Positions 44,861 through 54,075 of a DNA stretch of 64,000 nt are shown here, one piece after another. Made by a program: the position numbers and the translations under genes. This stretch comes from Tetrapyrgos nigripes (lineage: Eukaryota > Basidiomycota > Agaricomycetes > Agaricales > Campanellaceae): positions 62,001 to 126,000 of the forward strand of contig JAACJM010000183.1 of the NCBI GenBank assembly GCA_013368315.1, read 5' to 3'. The stretch's first letter is position 1. Each line of letters opens with the position of its first letter. The notes under the pieces are model-generated. The model was given only the letters and a program-made list of their open reading frames with translations. It made no database searches and had not been told where the DNA came from.

Positions 44861-45849
44861 ACGCATCGATGCAGGAGTCCAGACGGAGAGTGAAGAGAAG
44901 GGAGGTTTGGACTCGGGAGAGGCTAGTGAGGGAGAGGGCGATAGCGTTGGGATACAGTACGGATCCTCGGACAAAGAGTTCCTATTCATCGGCTACCGAA
45001 TCATATATCCAATTTTGCCAAAATCATGATTTCGAGATCGAACCTACAGAAGACACGTTCAGCTTATACGTTGCATACATGTGCCACTTTATCAAACCAC
45101 CATCCGTCTCTACATACTTATCCGGCATTTGTGACCAACTCGAACCGATGTATCCGAATATCCGACAAATCCGCATGAGCAAGTTGGTGACAAAGACGTT
45201 GAAGGGTTGTAGGAAGAGGCATTTGTATTCAAAAAGGCAGAAGAGAGCATTGGAAAGGGAGGAGTTAACAGGAGTGTTTCGGGATTTGAAGGATTCAGCA
45301 AAGCATGATGACATGCTTTTCTTGGTTATTCTATTCATCGGGTTCTTGGCGGTATTGAGACTTGGTGAACTGGTATGGCCGGACACTGTGGCTCACAGAG
45401 AGTTACGGAAAGTGGTTATGCGAGCATCACTGATCACTCAACCCGATCATATCGAGTTCCTACTTCCTACGCACAAATCAGACCAGCAATTCGATGGCAA
45501 TAAGATAGTGGTGAAGGCAACAGGTGGAGAGGACTGCCCAGTGAAGCTGGTCAACCGTTACATTGAATCTCGAGATCGCTTGTTTCCGGCACACCCTAAT
45601 CTTTTTGCGCGCGAGGATGGATCAATTCCAACTCGACAATGGTTTATCAGACGTCTACGACACTACTTCCCTGAAGACGTTGCCGGCCATTCATTACGCT
45701 CGGGAGGTGCAACTCACTACGCGTTGGAAGGCTATTCATGGGAAGAAATTCAAACTCTGGGCCGCTGGTCTTCAGAATCTTTCCGACTCTACATCCGCAA
45801 ACACCCTTTATTTTTTACAGCATTATTGACAAAGCGAAAGCGATCCTAA
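44857..45849 (+). CDS. Ngaro tyrosine recombinase, 330 aa
   Basis: An intact frame. The N-terminal DNA-binding core domain includes YIQFCQNHDFEIEPTEDTF and TYLSGICDQLEPMYPN. The catalytic domain has FLAVLRLGELVWPD (first Arg), LPTHKSDQQFDGNKIVVKA (beta-strand with Lys), HSLRSGGATHYAL (HxxR) and LGRWSSESFRLYIRKHP (Trp/Tyr nucleophile). Known: this R-K-HxxR-Y set cuts and rejoins DNA during integration of the circular element. The ATG overlaps the stop of Pol (ATGA), suggesting translation coupled to Pol. This is the only undamaged gene of the element. Confidence 0.85.
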   Translation: MNASMQESRRRVKRREVWTRERLVRERAIALGYSTDPRTKSSYSSATESYIQFCQNHDFEIEPTEDTFSLYVAYMCHFIKPPSVSTYLSGICDQLEPMYPNIRQIRMSKLVTKTLKGCRKRHLYSKRQKRALEREELTGVFRDLKDSAKHDDMLFLVILFIGFLAVLRLGELVWPDTVAHRELRKVVMRASLITQPDHIEFLLPTHKSDQQFDGNKIVVKATGGEDCPVKLVNRYIESRDRLFPAHPNLFAREDGSIPTRQWFIRRLRHYFPEDVAGHSLRSGGATHYALEGYSWEEIQTLGRWSSESFRLYIRKHPLFFTALLTKRKRS

Positions 45850-45917
45850 CACTCGACTCTCTATCACATCTTTTCCTCCCCATCTACAACACAATTTCCA
45901 TCATTCCATAGGCTTCT

Positions 45918-46035
45918 TAGCGCCTTTCGAGTCTCGTTCCGAATATACCCGGGGGAAGTCGCTGTTTCAGGACTCCCCGATTTGCCTATTCTTTCTTTCT
46001 CGAGAAATTTTCCGGAACGAACTACAAGATGATTA
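45918..46035 (+). repeat. Ngaro split repeat B1
   Basis: Begins TAGCGCCTTTCGAGTCTCG and ends ACTACAAGATGATTA, directly joined to A2. The partner B2 is at 46527-46644. Confidence 0.9.
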
Positions 46036-46498
46036 GTCTTATTTTAAAGTGACTTTACAAAGGTCTAATCATCAAAGTGAGTAACTACTCCAATTTCTTT
46101 TCTTCTTTCTCTCAACGCTCCGCGCGTAGGACCTCATTGCTGTCCGTTCATTACCTCCGTGGGTTCAAAGGTTGACGCCTCAGGGCTACAAACTTATTAT
46201 GCCTCCGTGGCGCCAATACACGTCTCCGTAACTTCCACAGCACTCATACTTGTTAGAACTTCTCTTTCAAGTATCATATTTTTATGTATCACATTTCTTA
46301 CATCCTTATTTCCTTACATGTTTTACCTCACATTTGATTTTTTAGTTTATAGTACTTAATATGCCCAAGAGACTCATTCACTATTCATCCTTCTCCATCT
46401 CATCACTGATTCACGAGTCTCTTGGGTAAGTTTATTCATCCTTCTCATACATATCACTAATTCACGAGTCTTGATAGTTATATCCAGTCTTTGAGTTA
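46036..46498 (+). repeat. Ngaro split repeat A2
   Basis: Second copy of the 463-base A repeat, placed between B1 and B2. The B1-A2 junction (GATTA/GTCTT) is where a circular DNA intermediate would be templated. Confidence 0.9.
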
Positions 46499-46526
46499 CC
46501 CTCCCTCCTCTCCCATAGTATTAGTA

Positions 46527-46644
46527 TAGCGCCTTTCGAGTCTCGTTCCGAATATACCCGGGGGAAGTCGCTGTTTCAGGACTCCCCGATTTGCCTATTC
46601 TTTCTTTCTCGAGAAATTTTCCGGAACGAACTACAAGATGATTA
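46527..46644 (+). repeat. Ngaro split repeat B2
   Basis: Terminal 118-base copy of the B repeat. It forms the right border of the element. Confidence 0.9.
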
Positions 46645-47813
46645 GAGATAAGATATAACATGAACGGAACCAATGTAACATGAACTGCACGAAATACACA
46701 TGACACAACCTAGGAATGGTATTGTTGTCCAAAAAGTGATGCCATAATGTTTGTCCCAGTTCCGTGATGTACAAGTACATATTATTTTGCCAACTTCTTC
46801 GTACGAAAGCCCTCTCATAGACATCAGTTACACCCCTCTTCATGCCTATAAAGCCGACTCTCTGAAAAACGTAGCAGAAAAAACTTGACATTGATTGGTG
46901 CTCTTGGTCAACTTGGAGGAGTTCCATCTTCAATCCAGAGGCCAGATCTGTGATTAGAAAAACAGCGATAATTGCAGATGCCCCAGCTTTAGCATTGCAC
47001 CCGATTTAATGTCAGGCATTGAGCCACAGCCATGTATTCTGTACAGTGTGTACGGCGCTAAGCGAGATCATTATACGAAATTTGAGCCGAAATCGTGGTA
47101 CGACGTTGCGCCAGGTTTAATGTGAGGCATTGAGCCAGAAAACATCGGATTGTAGTAAAAATACGCCATTACATCAGAAAGATTGACAAATAACGAATCT
47201 TCAGTCAGAAAATACCATACCAATACTGCAAGTGGAAGTGACAGGGGTTACGAGGCCCTTAAGGGACCCGTTCTTATAACCTGACGTTCCAGCATGTGGC
47301 TGTGCTCATTAGCTCCTCGTGCAGCGATGGCCCACATTTCCCTCGTAAGAACAAAGAAAGCAACCGAATAATAATACTGATGCAGGAAAAGTAATTATGG
47401 GCAAGCGCCGATGGGACTAAGGCCAAAAAACCAGTGCAAGAGACAAGAGATGTGCGAAGAGAATTCATCATAGTGGTAAGGGGGAAGAATGTTAAGCAAT
47501 ACGCAGCTTGTAGGTAAATACTTGAAAATGAAACGGAAGAGTTCGGACAAAAAGCCGACGGGCTATGAGCCGAACAGGGGGTGAAAGGTGGGGTCGGTAA
47601 TAAACGGACGGGGAAAATCAGACGCAGAGGATATCGTTCAAAGGGCTATTACTCCACTCGAGTGTCCTCTCGTATGGGCAAAGGAGTCTAATGTTTTTGA
47701 TTGCATGAGTGCTGGTTCAGATTTCTCCTCAGTATTAAATCCCTGCTCCTTCTCTTTTTCTTTGTAGTCAATCGTCTTCAGCTATACATCATTTTCCCAT
47801 CTCTGCATCTCTG
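46645..47813. other. Intergenic region right of the Ngaro element
   Basis: No gene seen apart from the repeat at 47248-47345. A 27-base segment (TTTAATGTCAGGCATTGAGCC and its variant) is present twice, at about 47003 and 47118. Confidence 0.4.
47248..47345 (+). repeat. TTACGAGGCC-family element, type II, minimal copy
   Basis: A 98-base copy starts TTACGAGGCCCTTAAGGGACC. It contains GTTCTTATAACCTGACGTT and GTGGCTGTGCTC, then passes almost at once into the 3' end (GCAGCGATGGCCCACATTTCC). This shows that the two ends can exist with hardly any interior. Confidence 0.6.
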
Positions 47814-47923
47814 CCTATTACACAAATTCCGTCCCGGTCATTGAGGAGCAGATTGCGAAGCAGGGATATCGGTTGGCTGCGTGGTTGAATGCGTTTTTTG
47901 ATGGGAGTACTATGTTGCCTTGA
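47814..47923 (+). pseudogene. S1/P1 nuclease, C-terminal fragment
   Basis: The last 35 codons before TGA at 47921 read YYTNSVPVIEEQIAKQGYRL, then AAWLNAFFDG. Known: this is the conserved C-terminal helix of fungal zinc-dependent S1/P1 single-strand nucleases. No upstream nuclease sequence with the zinc-binding His/Trp residues was found; the preceding 150 bases look non-coding. It is therefore a 3' fragment left near the Tc1 insertion. Confidence 0.6.
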
Positions 47924-48030
47924 GGGTCAGGAAACGGACAAGGGGGTTTCGTACTAAGTTTGGTCTGTATTGAAGACTGGAATCTGAGATTCAAGTTCTG
48001 TGTTACACAAAGTCTTTGTATACTAGTATA

Positions 48031-49657
48031 CAGTGGGTCAAAAAATTGTCCACATGTTTCGCATTTTTGGAAAGATTGCCAATTTAAGCAATACTGAGTA
48101 GAGATATTAAAATGTGGTCAGTGATGGGCAGAAAGCCCTTGATAAACGCTACAATATTCTGTCTGTTTTGTCTTATTTGGCTTAAAACTCATGGAGATAT
48201 GACTGATTTAAAATGGTATGTCATTTGGACAATTTTTTGACATGCAAGTGAAAATACAGAAAGTGCTAGCTCAGTACTTGGTATGCCCTCCTTTGGCCTT
48301 CAACACAGCCTCAATCCTTCTAGGCATGCTCCTGATCAATTTCTGACAATCTTCTTCTGTGATTTCATCCCACTTTTCAGCTGCTCTGTCCCATATTTCC
48401 CAAACTCCAGAGGGTGCTGTGTCATATCCATTGAGCTTGTGTTTGAGGGTTGTCCAGAGGTGTTCAATGGGGTTCAGGTCAGGAGATTGAGCAGGCCAGC
48501 TCATGCAATGGATGTTGTTGTCTTCAAACCACTTGGTGGCCAGTTTTGACTTGTGTTTAGGATCATTGTCTTGCTGAAAAATGGCCACCTCTGGATCAAC
48601 ACCCAAAATATCCATGCTCTCCAGAAGGTTGTTCTCCAAAATGTCCACATACTGCTCTGCATTCATCCTGCCCTCCACCTCTGCCATGTTTCCAACTCCT
48701 TCCCACCCCATACATCCCCACACCATGATATTTCCTCCTCCAAATTTGACTGTTTCCACCACATTTCTCTCTCCCAAGGATTCACCCTTCCTCCCCCACA
48801 CATACTGCTGTCCATCTGACCCATATCGATTGATTTTAGTCTCATCTGACCAAATAACCCTTTTCCAGTCATCCACAGTCCAGTTTCTGTACTTCTGTGC
48901 AAAGTTTAAACGAGCCTTCCTGTGAGCTGCAGTGAGTTTGGGCTTCTTCTTCGTTTTAGATGTGTCCACATCATGCCTGAGAAGGGAATTTCGAATGGTT
49001 TGGGTGGAGACAGGTTGGTCAAGGAGGGGATTGATGTTTCTGGCCACTTCTGTAGCATTTTCAGCTTTGCCAGTGTTGATTTGTTGGATAGCAGCACGTT
49101 CATCAGTGGTAGACAGCTTTCTAGGACGCCCTGCTTGATGGTTCTCCTTGTCAGGATACATCTCTTTGGCCAGAGAAGCAATCTTTGACTTGGATACCCC
49201 AGTTTTAGCAGAGATTTCCCTGGATGAAGCAGAAGTTTGGAGGAGAGAGAGGATATTGTCTTTCTGGGTGGATGTGATGGGTCTCATGATTTGATGAGGG
49301 CTATAGAACAACTGGATGCCCTTATATATGGTCCAGCTGGCAGCTATGATATCATTATGATGTAGCCATTGCATCATTGTACAACTCCACTTATGATGTC
49401 ATCTATGAGACATCACATAGTTACAATACTGATTTTGAAGTGGCAACTCAAAAAATTGTCCAAATGACATACCATTTTAAATCAATCATATCTCCATGAG
49501 TTTTGAGCCAAATAGGACAAATAAAACAGATTATTGTAGCTCTTATCAAGGGCGTTCTGCCCATCACTGACCACATTTCAATATCTCTACTCAGTATTGC
49601 TTAAATTGGCAATCTTTCCAAAAATGCGAAACATGTGGACAATTTTTTGACCCACTG
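48031..49657 (-). mobile_element. Tc1/mariner transposon, complete
   Basis: It is 1,627 bases with terminal inverted repeats of about 211 bases each (48031-48241 and 49447-49657), flanked by TA on both sides (48029-48030 and 49658-49659). The ends read CAGTGGGTCAAAAAATTGTC. The arms differ at about ten positions. Each arm carries the core GTCAAAAAATTGTCC twice, once at the outer end and once inverted at the inner end (48227-48241 and 49448-49461), probably transposase-binding sites. It encodes one intact transposase, so it may still be mobile. Confidence 0.9.
48271..49287 (-). CDS. Tc1-type transposase (DD34E), 338 aa
   Basis: Start chosen at 49287 (MRPITSTQKDNILSLLQ): a TATA box (CATATATAAGG) lies just upstream near 49325, and the extra 30 residues from an earlier ATG look non-coding. 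Paired helix-turn-helix regions (SSREISAKTGVSKSKIASLA, and one with the motif GRPRKLSTTDE before it) bind the inverted repeats. The catalytic triad is WSDETKINR (D), FQQDNDPKHKS (D) and SPDLNPIEHLW (E), with 34 residues between the second D and the E. Known: this DD34E spacing defines the Tc1 family of cut-and-paste transposases that insert at TA. No stop or frameshift is seen; full family length. Confidence 0.9.
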   Translation of the reverse strand: MRPITSTQKDNILSLLQTSASSREISAKTGVSKSKIASLAKEMYPDKENHQAGRPRKLSTTDERAAIQQINTGKAENATEVARNINPLLDQPVSTQTIRNSLLRHDVDTSKTKKKPKLTAAHRKARLNFAQKYRNWTVDDWKRVIWSDETKINRYGSDGQQYVWGRKGESLGERNVVETVKFGGGNIMVWGCMGWEGVGNMAEVEGRMNAEQYVDILENNLLESMDILGVDPEVAIFQQDNDPKHKSKLATKWFEDNNIHCMSWPAQSPDLNPIEHLWTTLKHKLNGYDTAPSGVWEIWDRAAEKWDEITEEDCQKLIRSMPRRIEAVLKAKGGHTKY

Positions 49658-49686
49658 TATCTATCAATTTTGACACGACACTTGCA

Positions 49687-49712
49687 CCCCCCCCCCCCAC
49701 CCCCACCCCCTT
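49687..49712. repeat. Poly-C tract
   Basis: A run of 13 C followed by two CCCCC blocks, next to the Tc1 insertion. Length is likely to be variable or mis-sequenced. Confidence 0.6.
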
Positions 49713-49859
49713 TCGATGATGACCTGCGCCTCCGACTCCATTCGTAATCCGTAATTATCAGAACCAACGTATACTACCGGAGGTTTATAGTCATTGCATG
49801 TTCAGGTGCAACACGTAATGCCCCAGCTGTAGATTTTTAGTCCCCTGGATCTTAGCAGT

Positions 49860-50619
49860 CACAGAGAAAGCCGCATAATAAAAAAATCTTTCCGTCGTCG
49901 CGAATCCTGAGCCCCTCGATCACTTCCGAACCCTTGAACCAGAGTCGAGATAGGATTTCCAAATATGTTCAGAACTTGAAGTTTCCCCAGAGTCTGGGCA
50001 TTGTCTAACAACATCAGTCCAAACCGAAGATCCTTGGAGCCCGAATGCGACGTCCATTTTGTACTCGAGAACTGAATCATTCCATCGATATGGAAGTAGG
50101 CGGAACGTGTGATAGCCACATTCCTTCGGATCATTGGGATGTGGTCGGAAGATGGTAGCGTAAGCCATATCTTGAGTAATCCTACCAAAGCGATCCGGGG
50201 GAAAGATCCCTTCGAACTCGAGATGATAACCGAAAGAACGGGTGCTCAACCGGGAAGGGACCAAGTACAGACACCTTAGAGCTGAGAGTATATTCAAAAG
50301 GGAAGGGAAAGAGAACCGAAACAACAAGTGATGCAGCACCGCTGCTGTGAAAGAAATCATAGCTAAGCTTGCACAGAAGCAACGTTAAAGAGGGCAACGA
50401 AGCAGAGAGGTACGAGTCAACATCATTGTAGGGGAAAAGGAAGAAAGGTCCAGTTGGACATGTTGAACCCTGCCATATACAGCTGGAAGAGAAACGGAAA
50501 CCCTGATCGGAGTGTCCGATATGCGGAAAGAAACGGACGGGAGAAATTGGGACGTAATTAACATCGCCACCTGCAGAAACGCAGTGTAAACAACTCAGCC
50601 TCATTCTTCGGCCTCGTAA
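49860..50619 (-). other. Type I TTACGAGGCC start followed by an unknown minus-strand open region
   Basis: At 50619-50565 the minus strand has the type I start (TTACGAGGCCGAAGAATGAG ... TTTACACT ... GGTGGCGATG). Downstream, 50360-49920 is open with protein-like stretches (FPPDRFGRITQDMAYATIF, NDPKECGYHTFRLLPYRW), but no known domain and no clear start or splice pattern. Since the same start sequence precedes a LINE reading frame at 54003, this may be the body of a related element or simply a disrupted host gene. Confidence 0.35.
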
Positions 50620-50620
50620 T

Positions 50621-51630
50621 AGGATCATCAATTCCAAGCCAACCAATCAGTACAACTACTGACCTGTCGGGACACAGTGAGCCTTCAACGATGTTCATTA
50701 TAGGCTAAGTACATCTCAGCTTGGTGAAGGCGCTAGGCCCACATCAAGTCTTACGGCTGCGCTGCAAATAAGTAGTAGTGGCCACTGGTAAGCCTTTCAA
50801 ACCCGGCCGTCGACGGGGTGAGACAACATCTACGTATTTGCCTTTCCATAGGACGAACACCGCACCAGAAATTGGCAAGTCATCGCTTTACTAGAATGAA
50901 CGGCGTCAGCTCTCTACTGTTGTACTAGAACTAGCCTAGTGACTCGTGAGCACACTACAAAAATACCGAGCGTCAGATTTGCCAAGTGATTGGAGGAAAA
51001 TCGCGGCCACTCGGTGCTCAGCGATGATCTGTCACTTAGCAACGTTGAGACTCGTTGGATGCATGGATTCGTGCAAGGTCGACGAAAAGTAGGTATGCTG
51101 CAAAAAGGCATGGAAAGTACGGTTTGAGGCCACCAAGCAGGTACCATCTGCGGATAATTCAGAACCGGGTAATACATAATCTTACCCTTGTTCAACCTCG
51201 CCAGTCTAGAGACCGGGGCACCATGTTACCTGCCCGCTGCAAAACTCTACGTATACCACCGTATACGGATAGGATCATCAATCAATAGACAAGCAAACCA
51301 ATTAGTAAAACTATCGACCTGTTGGGACACGATGGCCCTTCAACTATGTTCATTACAAGTTCATCATCTAGTCTACGTCTCACCTAACGGTGATGGTGTT
51401 TCAACCCTTACAGCTGCTGCGAATAGTAGTGGCCCATTCAACCATTGGTGAGCCTTTGAAATCCGGCCGTCGACTGGCTGAGACATCTACGGATTTGTCT
51501 TTGCAATGGACTGACACCGCACCAGAAGTTGGCAAGTCGTCGCTTTACTATGATGAACGGGGTGAGCCGTCATTACTGTTGTATTCAGAACTAGCCTACT
51601 GACCACACTACAAAAGGGTCCAGCGTCAGC
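50621..51630 (+). repeat. Direct duplication of a promoter region
   Basis: About 360 bases at 50621-50980 (AGGATCATCAAT ... ACACTACAAAA) are repeated, with many differences, at 51271-51630. The right copy leads straight into the secreted-protein gene at 51710. The left copy has no gene behind it. Shared blocks include CCGGCCGTCGAC, ACACCGCACCAGAA and TTGGCAAGTC. Confidence 0.65.
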
Positions 51631-51709
51631 CTGCTCATCATCACCAGAGTCCACTTGTCTCTTCAACAAGTCCTTCATCCATTCGAGCAACCTCTCTTCG
51701 AAACCAACA

Positions 51710-52748
51710 ATGATCTTCACCCCTCTTCTTCGTAGTGTCATCTGTGCTGCTAGCCTCGTGGGAGCTCTCGTTCCTTCCATTAGCGCCAATCCTATTACAA
51801 CCCATGCTCATTCCACCGAAGCAGTCATCTACAATGTGCAGAGTACGTTGGACACTTTGCACAGCAAAGTCAGCGAGATCAGCCAATCGCACACTGGTGA
51901 GTAGCTTCAAGCATAGATTGATCTGCTCATATACTCAATCGTCTTTGGATAGACCTCACCGCCAGACCCGCCATTGGCAACGGTGGCAACGGTGGAGCTC
52001 AGCAGGACCAGTTCGCGGTGGTCACCAGCGCCATTAGCCAAGCCGTCGATGCCGCTACCTATCAGCTCACATCCATCTTTGGCGGCCAAGATCAAGGTCA
52101 ACACTTTGACCCGTATCCTTTCGTCACTTGTACATTCAAAGGTACATGCGTTCAGGTAGTCCTTCAGCTCGAGCAAGTCATTGAGGTATGATAGTTGTTC
52201 ATATTCATGCGAATACGGGAAATTGAAGCCTACGAACAGCAAATCACCCAACTGATTATCAGTTCTTTGACTGGTGGTCTTGGTTCTGGAGGTGGCCTTG
52301 GAGGCTTGGGTGGTGCGGGTGGTGCGGGTGGTCATGGAAATGGCAACGGAACGCACTCCAACGGAACTCAAGCCGGCGGAAATGGCAATGGAACACACTC
52401 CAACGGAACTCAAGCCAGCGGAAATGGCAATGGAACGCTCTCCAACGGAACTCAAGCCGGCGGAAGTGGCAACGAAACGCATTCCAACGGAACTCAAGCC
52501 AGCGGAAATGAGAATTTGTTCGGACTCCTCCAACCCGTCGACAATGGGCTCGCTGAATTCCTTCAGATCGTCAATCGACAGATGGATGGATTACCTGCTC
52601 TTTTCCCTGCTGCGTAAGTGTTTCTCTCCAAAGATGTTGGGAATGACCCACTAAACGTGCATTTCTTCACAGTTTCGGATTCAAAATGATGATGAACAAC
52701 CTTGCCCTGCTTGGGTTTAAAACGACCATGGCTGCTTTGCGCATTTGA
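51710..52748 (+). CDS. Secreted protein with Asn/Gly/Thr repeats, 289 aa
   Basis: Exons 51710-51896, 51953-52185, 52240-52613 and 52673-52748 join in frame. There is a signal peptide (MIFTPLLRSVICAASLVGAL ... SAN), then a helical region (STLDTLHSKVSEIS ... FAVVTSAISQAVDAATYQL). A two-cysteine segment (FVTCTFKGTCVQ) follows, then helices and a glycine-rich stretch. Next come four tandem repeats of about 14 residues (GNGNGTHSNGTQAG type, 52337-52508), each with two N-glycosylation sequons, and a conserved C-terminal helix region. Known: the helical part recalls small fungal cell-wall/HsbA-like proteins, but the match is loose. Inferred: a glycosylated extracellular or wall protein. Exon 3 could begin at other AG sites; the acceptor at 52239 keeps the frame. 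Confidence 0.75.
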
Positions 52749-52907
52749 GCCTACAAAGAAGTTCTAGAAGTTGCTGTTTGTGGTCGGGTCGTTTTCACTA
52801 GAGTCGTCTATCGTTTGTCCCAAGTTTGTCCTCTAAATATTCTCTCAGGATTTACATATCCAAGTCTCTGTAACTCATTGTACATCTACAAATAGGAGTT
52901 AAGATCA

Positions 52908-53030
52908 TCAGGGATTAAACAGCCTGATTCCTCCATCCACAGTAAGTGTTACTCCATTAATTAATTCACCGGCGAGGGATGATAAAAAGGCAACAGTCTT
53001 TCCAATCTCGAGTTGACTACCGTGGGTGGC
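52908..53030 (-). pseudogene. Short-chain dehydrogenase/reductase, C-terminal fragment
   Basis: The last exon-like piece reads LEIGKTVAFLSSLAGELING and VTLTVDGGIRLFNP before the stop. Known: EIxxxVxFLxSxxxxxxxGxxxxVDGG is the C-terminal signature of the classical SDR family of NAD(P)-dependent oxidoreductases. Upstream, the sequence changes at once into the LINE endonuclease fragment, so the catalytic and cofactor-binding parts are missing. Confidence 0.65.
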
Positions 53031-53039
53031 ACGTAGAAT

Positions 53040-54003
53040 GTAGCATTTACAGTGCAAATCACAAGCGAAACTCACGTTCCCAATACGTTCCTGCTCCCCA
53101 CAGTGTAGCAGTTCGTCCATTGAGGTCTCCCCCAAGTATAGTTGGAAGACCCGATGCAACGAGAGCCGGCAGTGTTTCACATAGTTTTTGTAATGGGTGG
53201 ATGTCAGTAAAGTGCCGCCATGGGCTTGGTTCAGGAAGTAGGTAGCAGTTTACAAGGGTAAACTTGTTGTCAACATTGAGTACCATTATATCAGGGCTGG
53301 AAAGGTGTGGGAGAAGGGAGACATTGAGGGATGAGTGATATATAGCGGCAACACCGCCAAATGATTTCATAGTTTTAACATCCGGTGTGCGGGATATTGC
53401 GAGGCAGTAATAGTCTTCAGGAAGGATCAAGAACTCTTCTTGACCAGGTACCAAGTGAGTCTCTTGGAATGGGGGATGAGTCAGACCGAGGGGCAAGTTG
53501 CCATGAATATTCCAGCATTTGATTAGGAACGAGCGACTAATGCTAGAATGGTTTAAAGTAGAAGTAGGTATCATATTAAAAGTAGGAGAGATATCGGGCT
53601 GAGAAGTAGAAGACGGGATACCCGAGTGAATAGGTATTGTGGTGACAGCATTAGGTAGAGAAGTAGGGGAGGAGGTGGCAGTATTAGTGGGATAGTTAAC
53701 AGGAGTAGTCAAGTCTGCAGGATTAGAGTTTAAAGTGAAGATATGTGCTGGAACGGAAGTAACGGGTGGTGGAATATGTACGTGTGAACTAGCATAGTTA
53801 GAGGTAGTAGGTATAGCAGTCTGCAAAAGGTCATCATCATCCCCAACACCCTATGTGGATTTAGGGTGTATGCTGAGCCGGTCTTCGTCGGTAGGTACAT
53901 GTGCGCGGAGGTCAGGGTACTCGTAAAAAATTCGAGACCAACTTGTATAGCCACAGGCAGGAAGTGAGTGTAAACAACTCAGCCTCATTCTTCGGCCTCG
54001 TAA
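53040..54003 (-). mobile_element. LINE-type retroelement fragment with 5' end and endonuclease
   Basis: The minus strand starts at 54003 with TTACGAGGCCGAAGAATGAG (type I end) and a leader of about 120 bases. A Pro/Ser/Thr-rich N-terminus (53826-53570) follows, then an AP-type endonuclease: IKCWNIHGN, FQETHLV, FGGVAAIYHSS, KFTLVNCYL and ILGGDLNGR (near 53110). Known: this domain nicks target DNA for target-primed reverse transcription in LINEs. It stops after the GGDLN motif, and the sequence then joins the SDR tail. Retaining the 5' end and losing the 3' end is the reverse of normal LINE truncation. Confidence 0.65.
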
Positions 54004-54075
54004 AGTAAATGCTACATATAAGTACAACAGGTCAAGCAAGGTATACGTATAGTACATATTCCGACGTAATTAGAG

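Larger units (their letters stand above)
41162..46644 (+). mobile_element. Ngaro-type tyrosine-recombinase retrotransposon with split direct repeats
   Basis: The order is A1 (41162-41624), gag-pol-recombinase genes, B1 (45918-46035), A2 (46036-46498), 28 bases, B2 (46527-46644). A1 and A2 are 463 bases each, and I see only two differences between them; B1 and B2 (118 bases) appear identical. Known: this A1-genes-B1A2-B2 arrangement is the hallmark of PAT/Ngaro-like elements. They copy their RNA by reverse transcription and integrate by a tyrosine recombinase, usually without target duplication. Near-identity of the repeats implies recent insertion, although the coding region has three small lesions. 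Confidence 0.9.

Noticed and set aside
48271..49377. Transposase start at 49377 (368 residues)
   Set aside because: The first 30 residues lie upstream of the TATA box region and look non-coding; 49287 gives the usual Tc1 length and N-terminus.
51907..52533. Long minus-strand open frame with SAGLSSVG repeats
   Set aside because: It is the antisense of the tandem-repeat exon of the secreted protein at 51710-52748; the repeats keep it open by chance.
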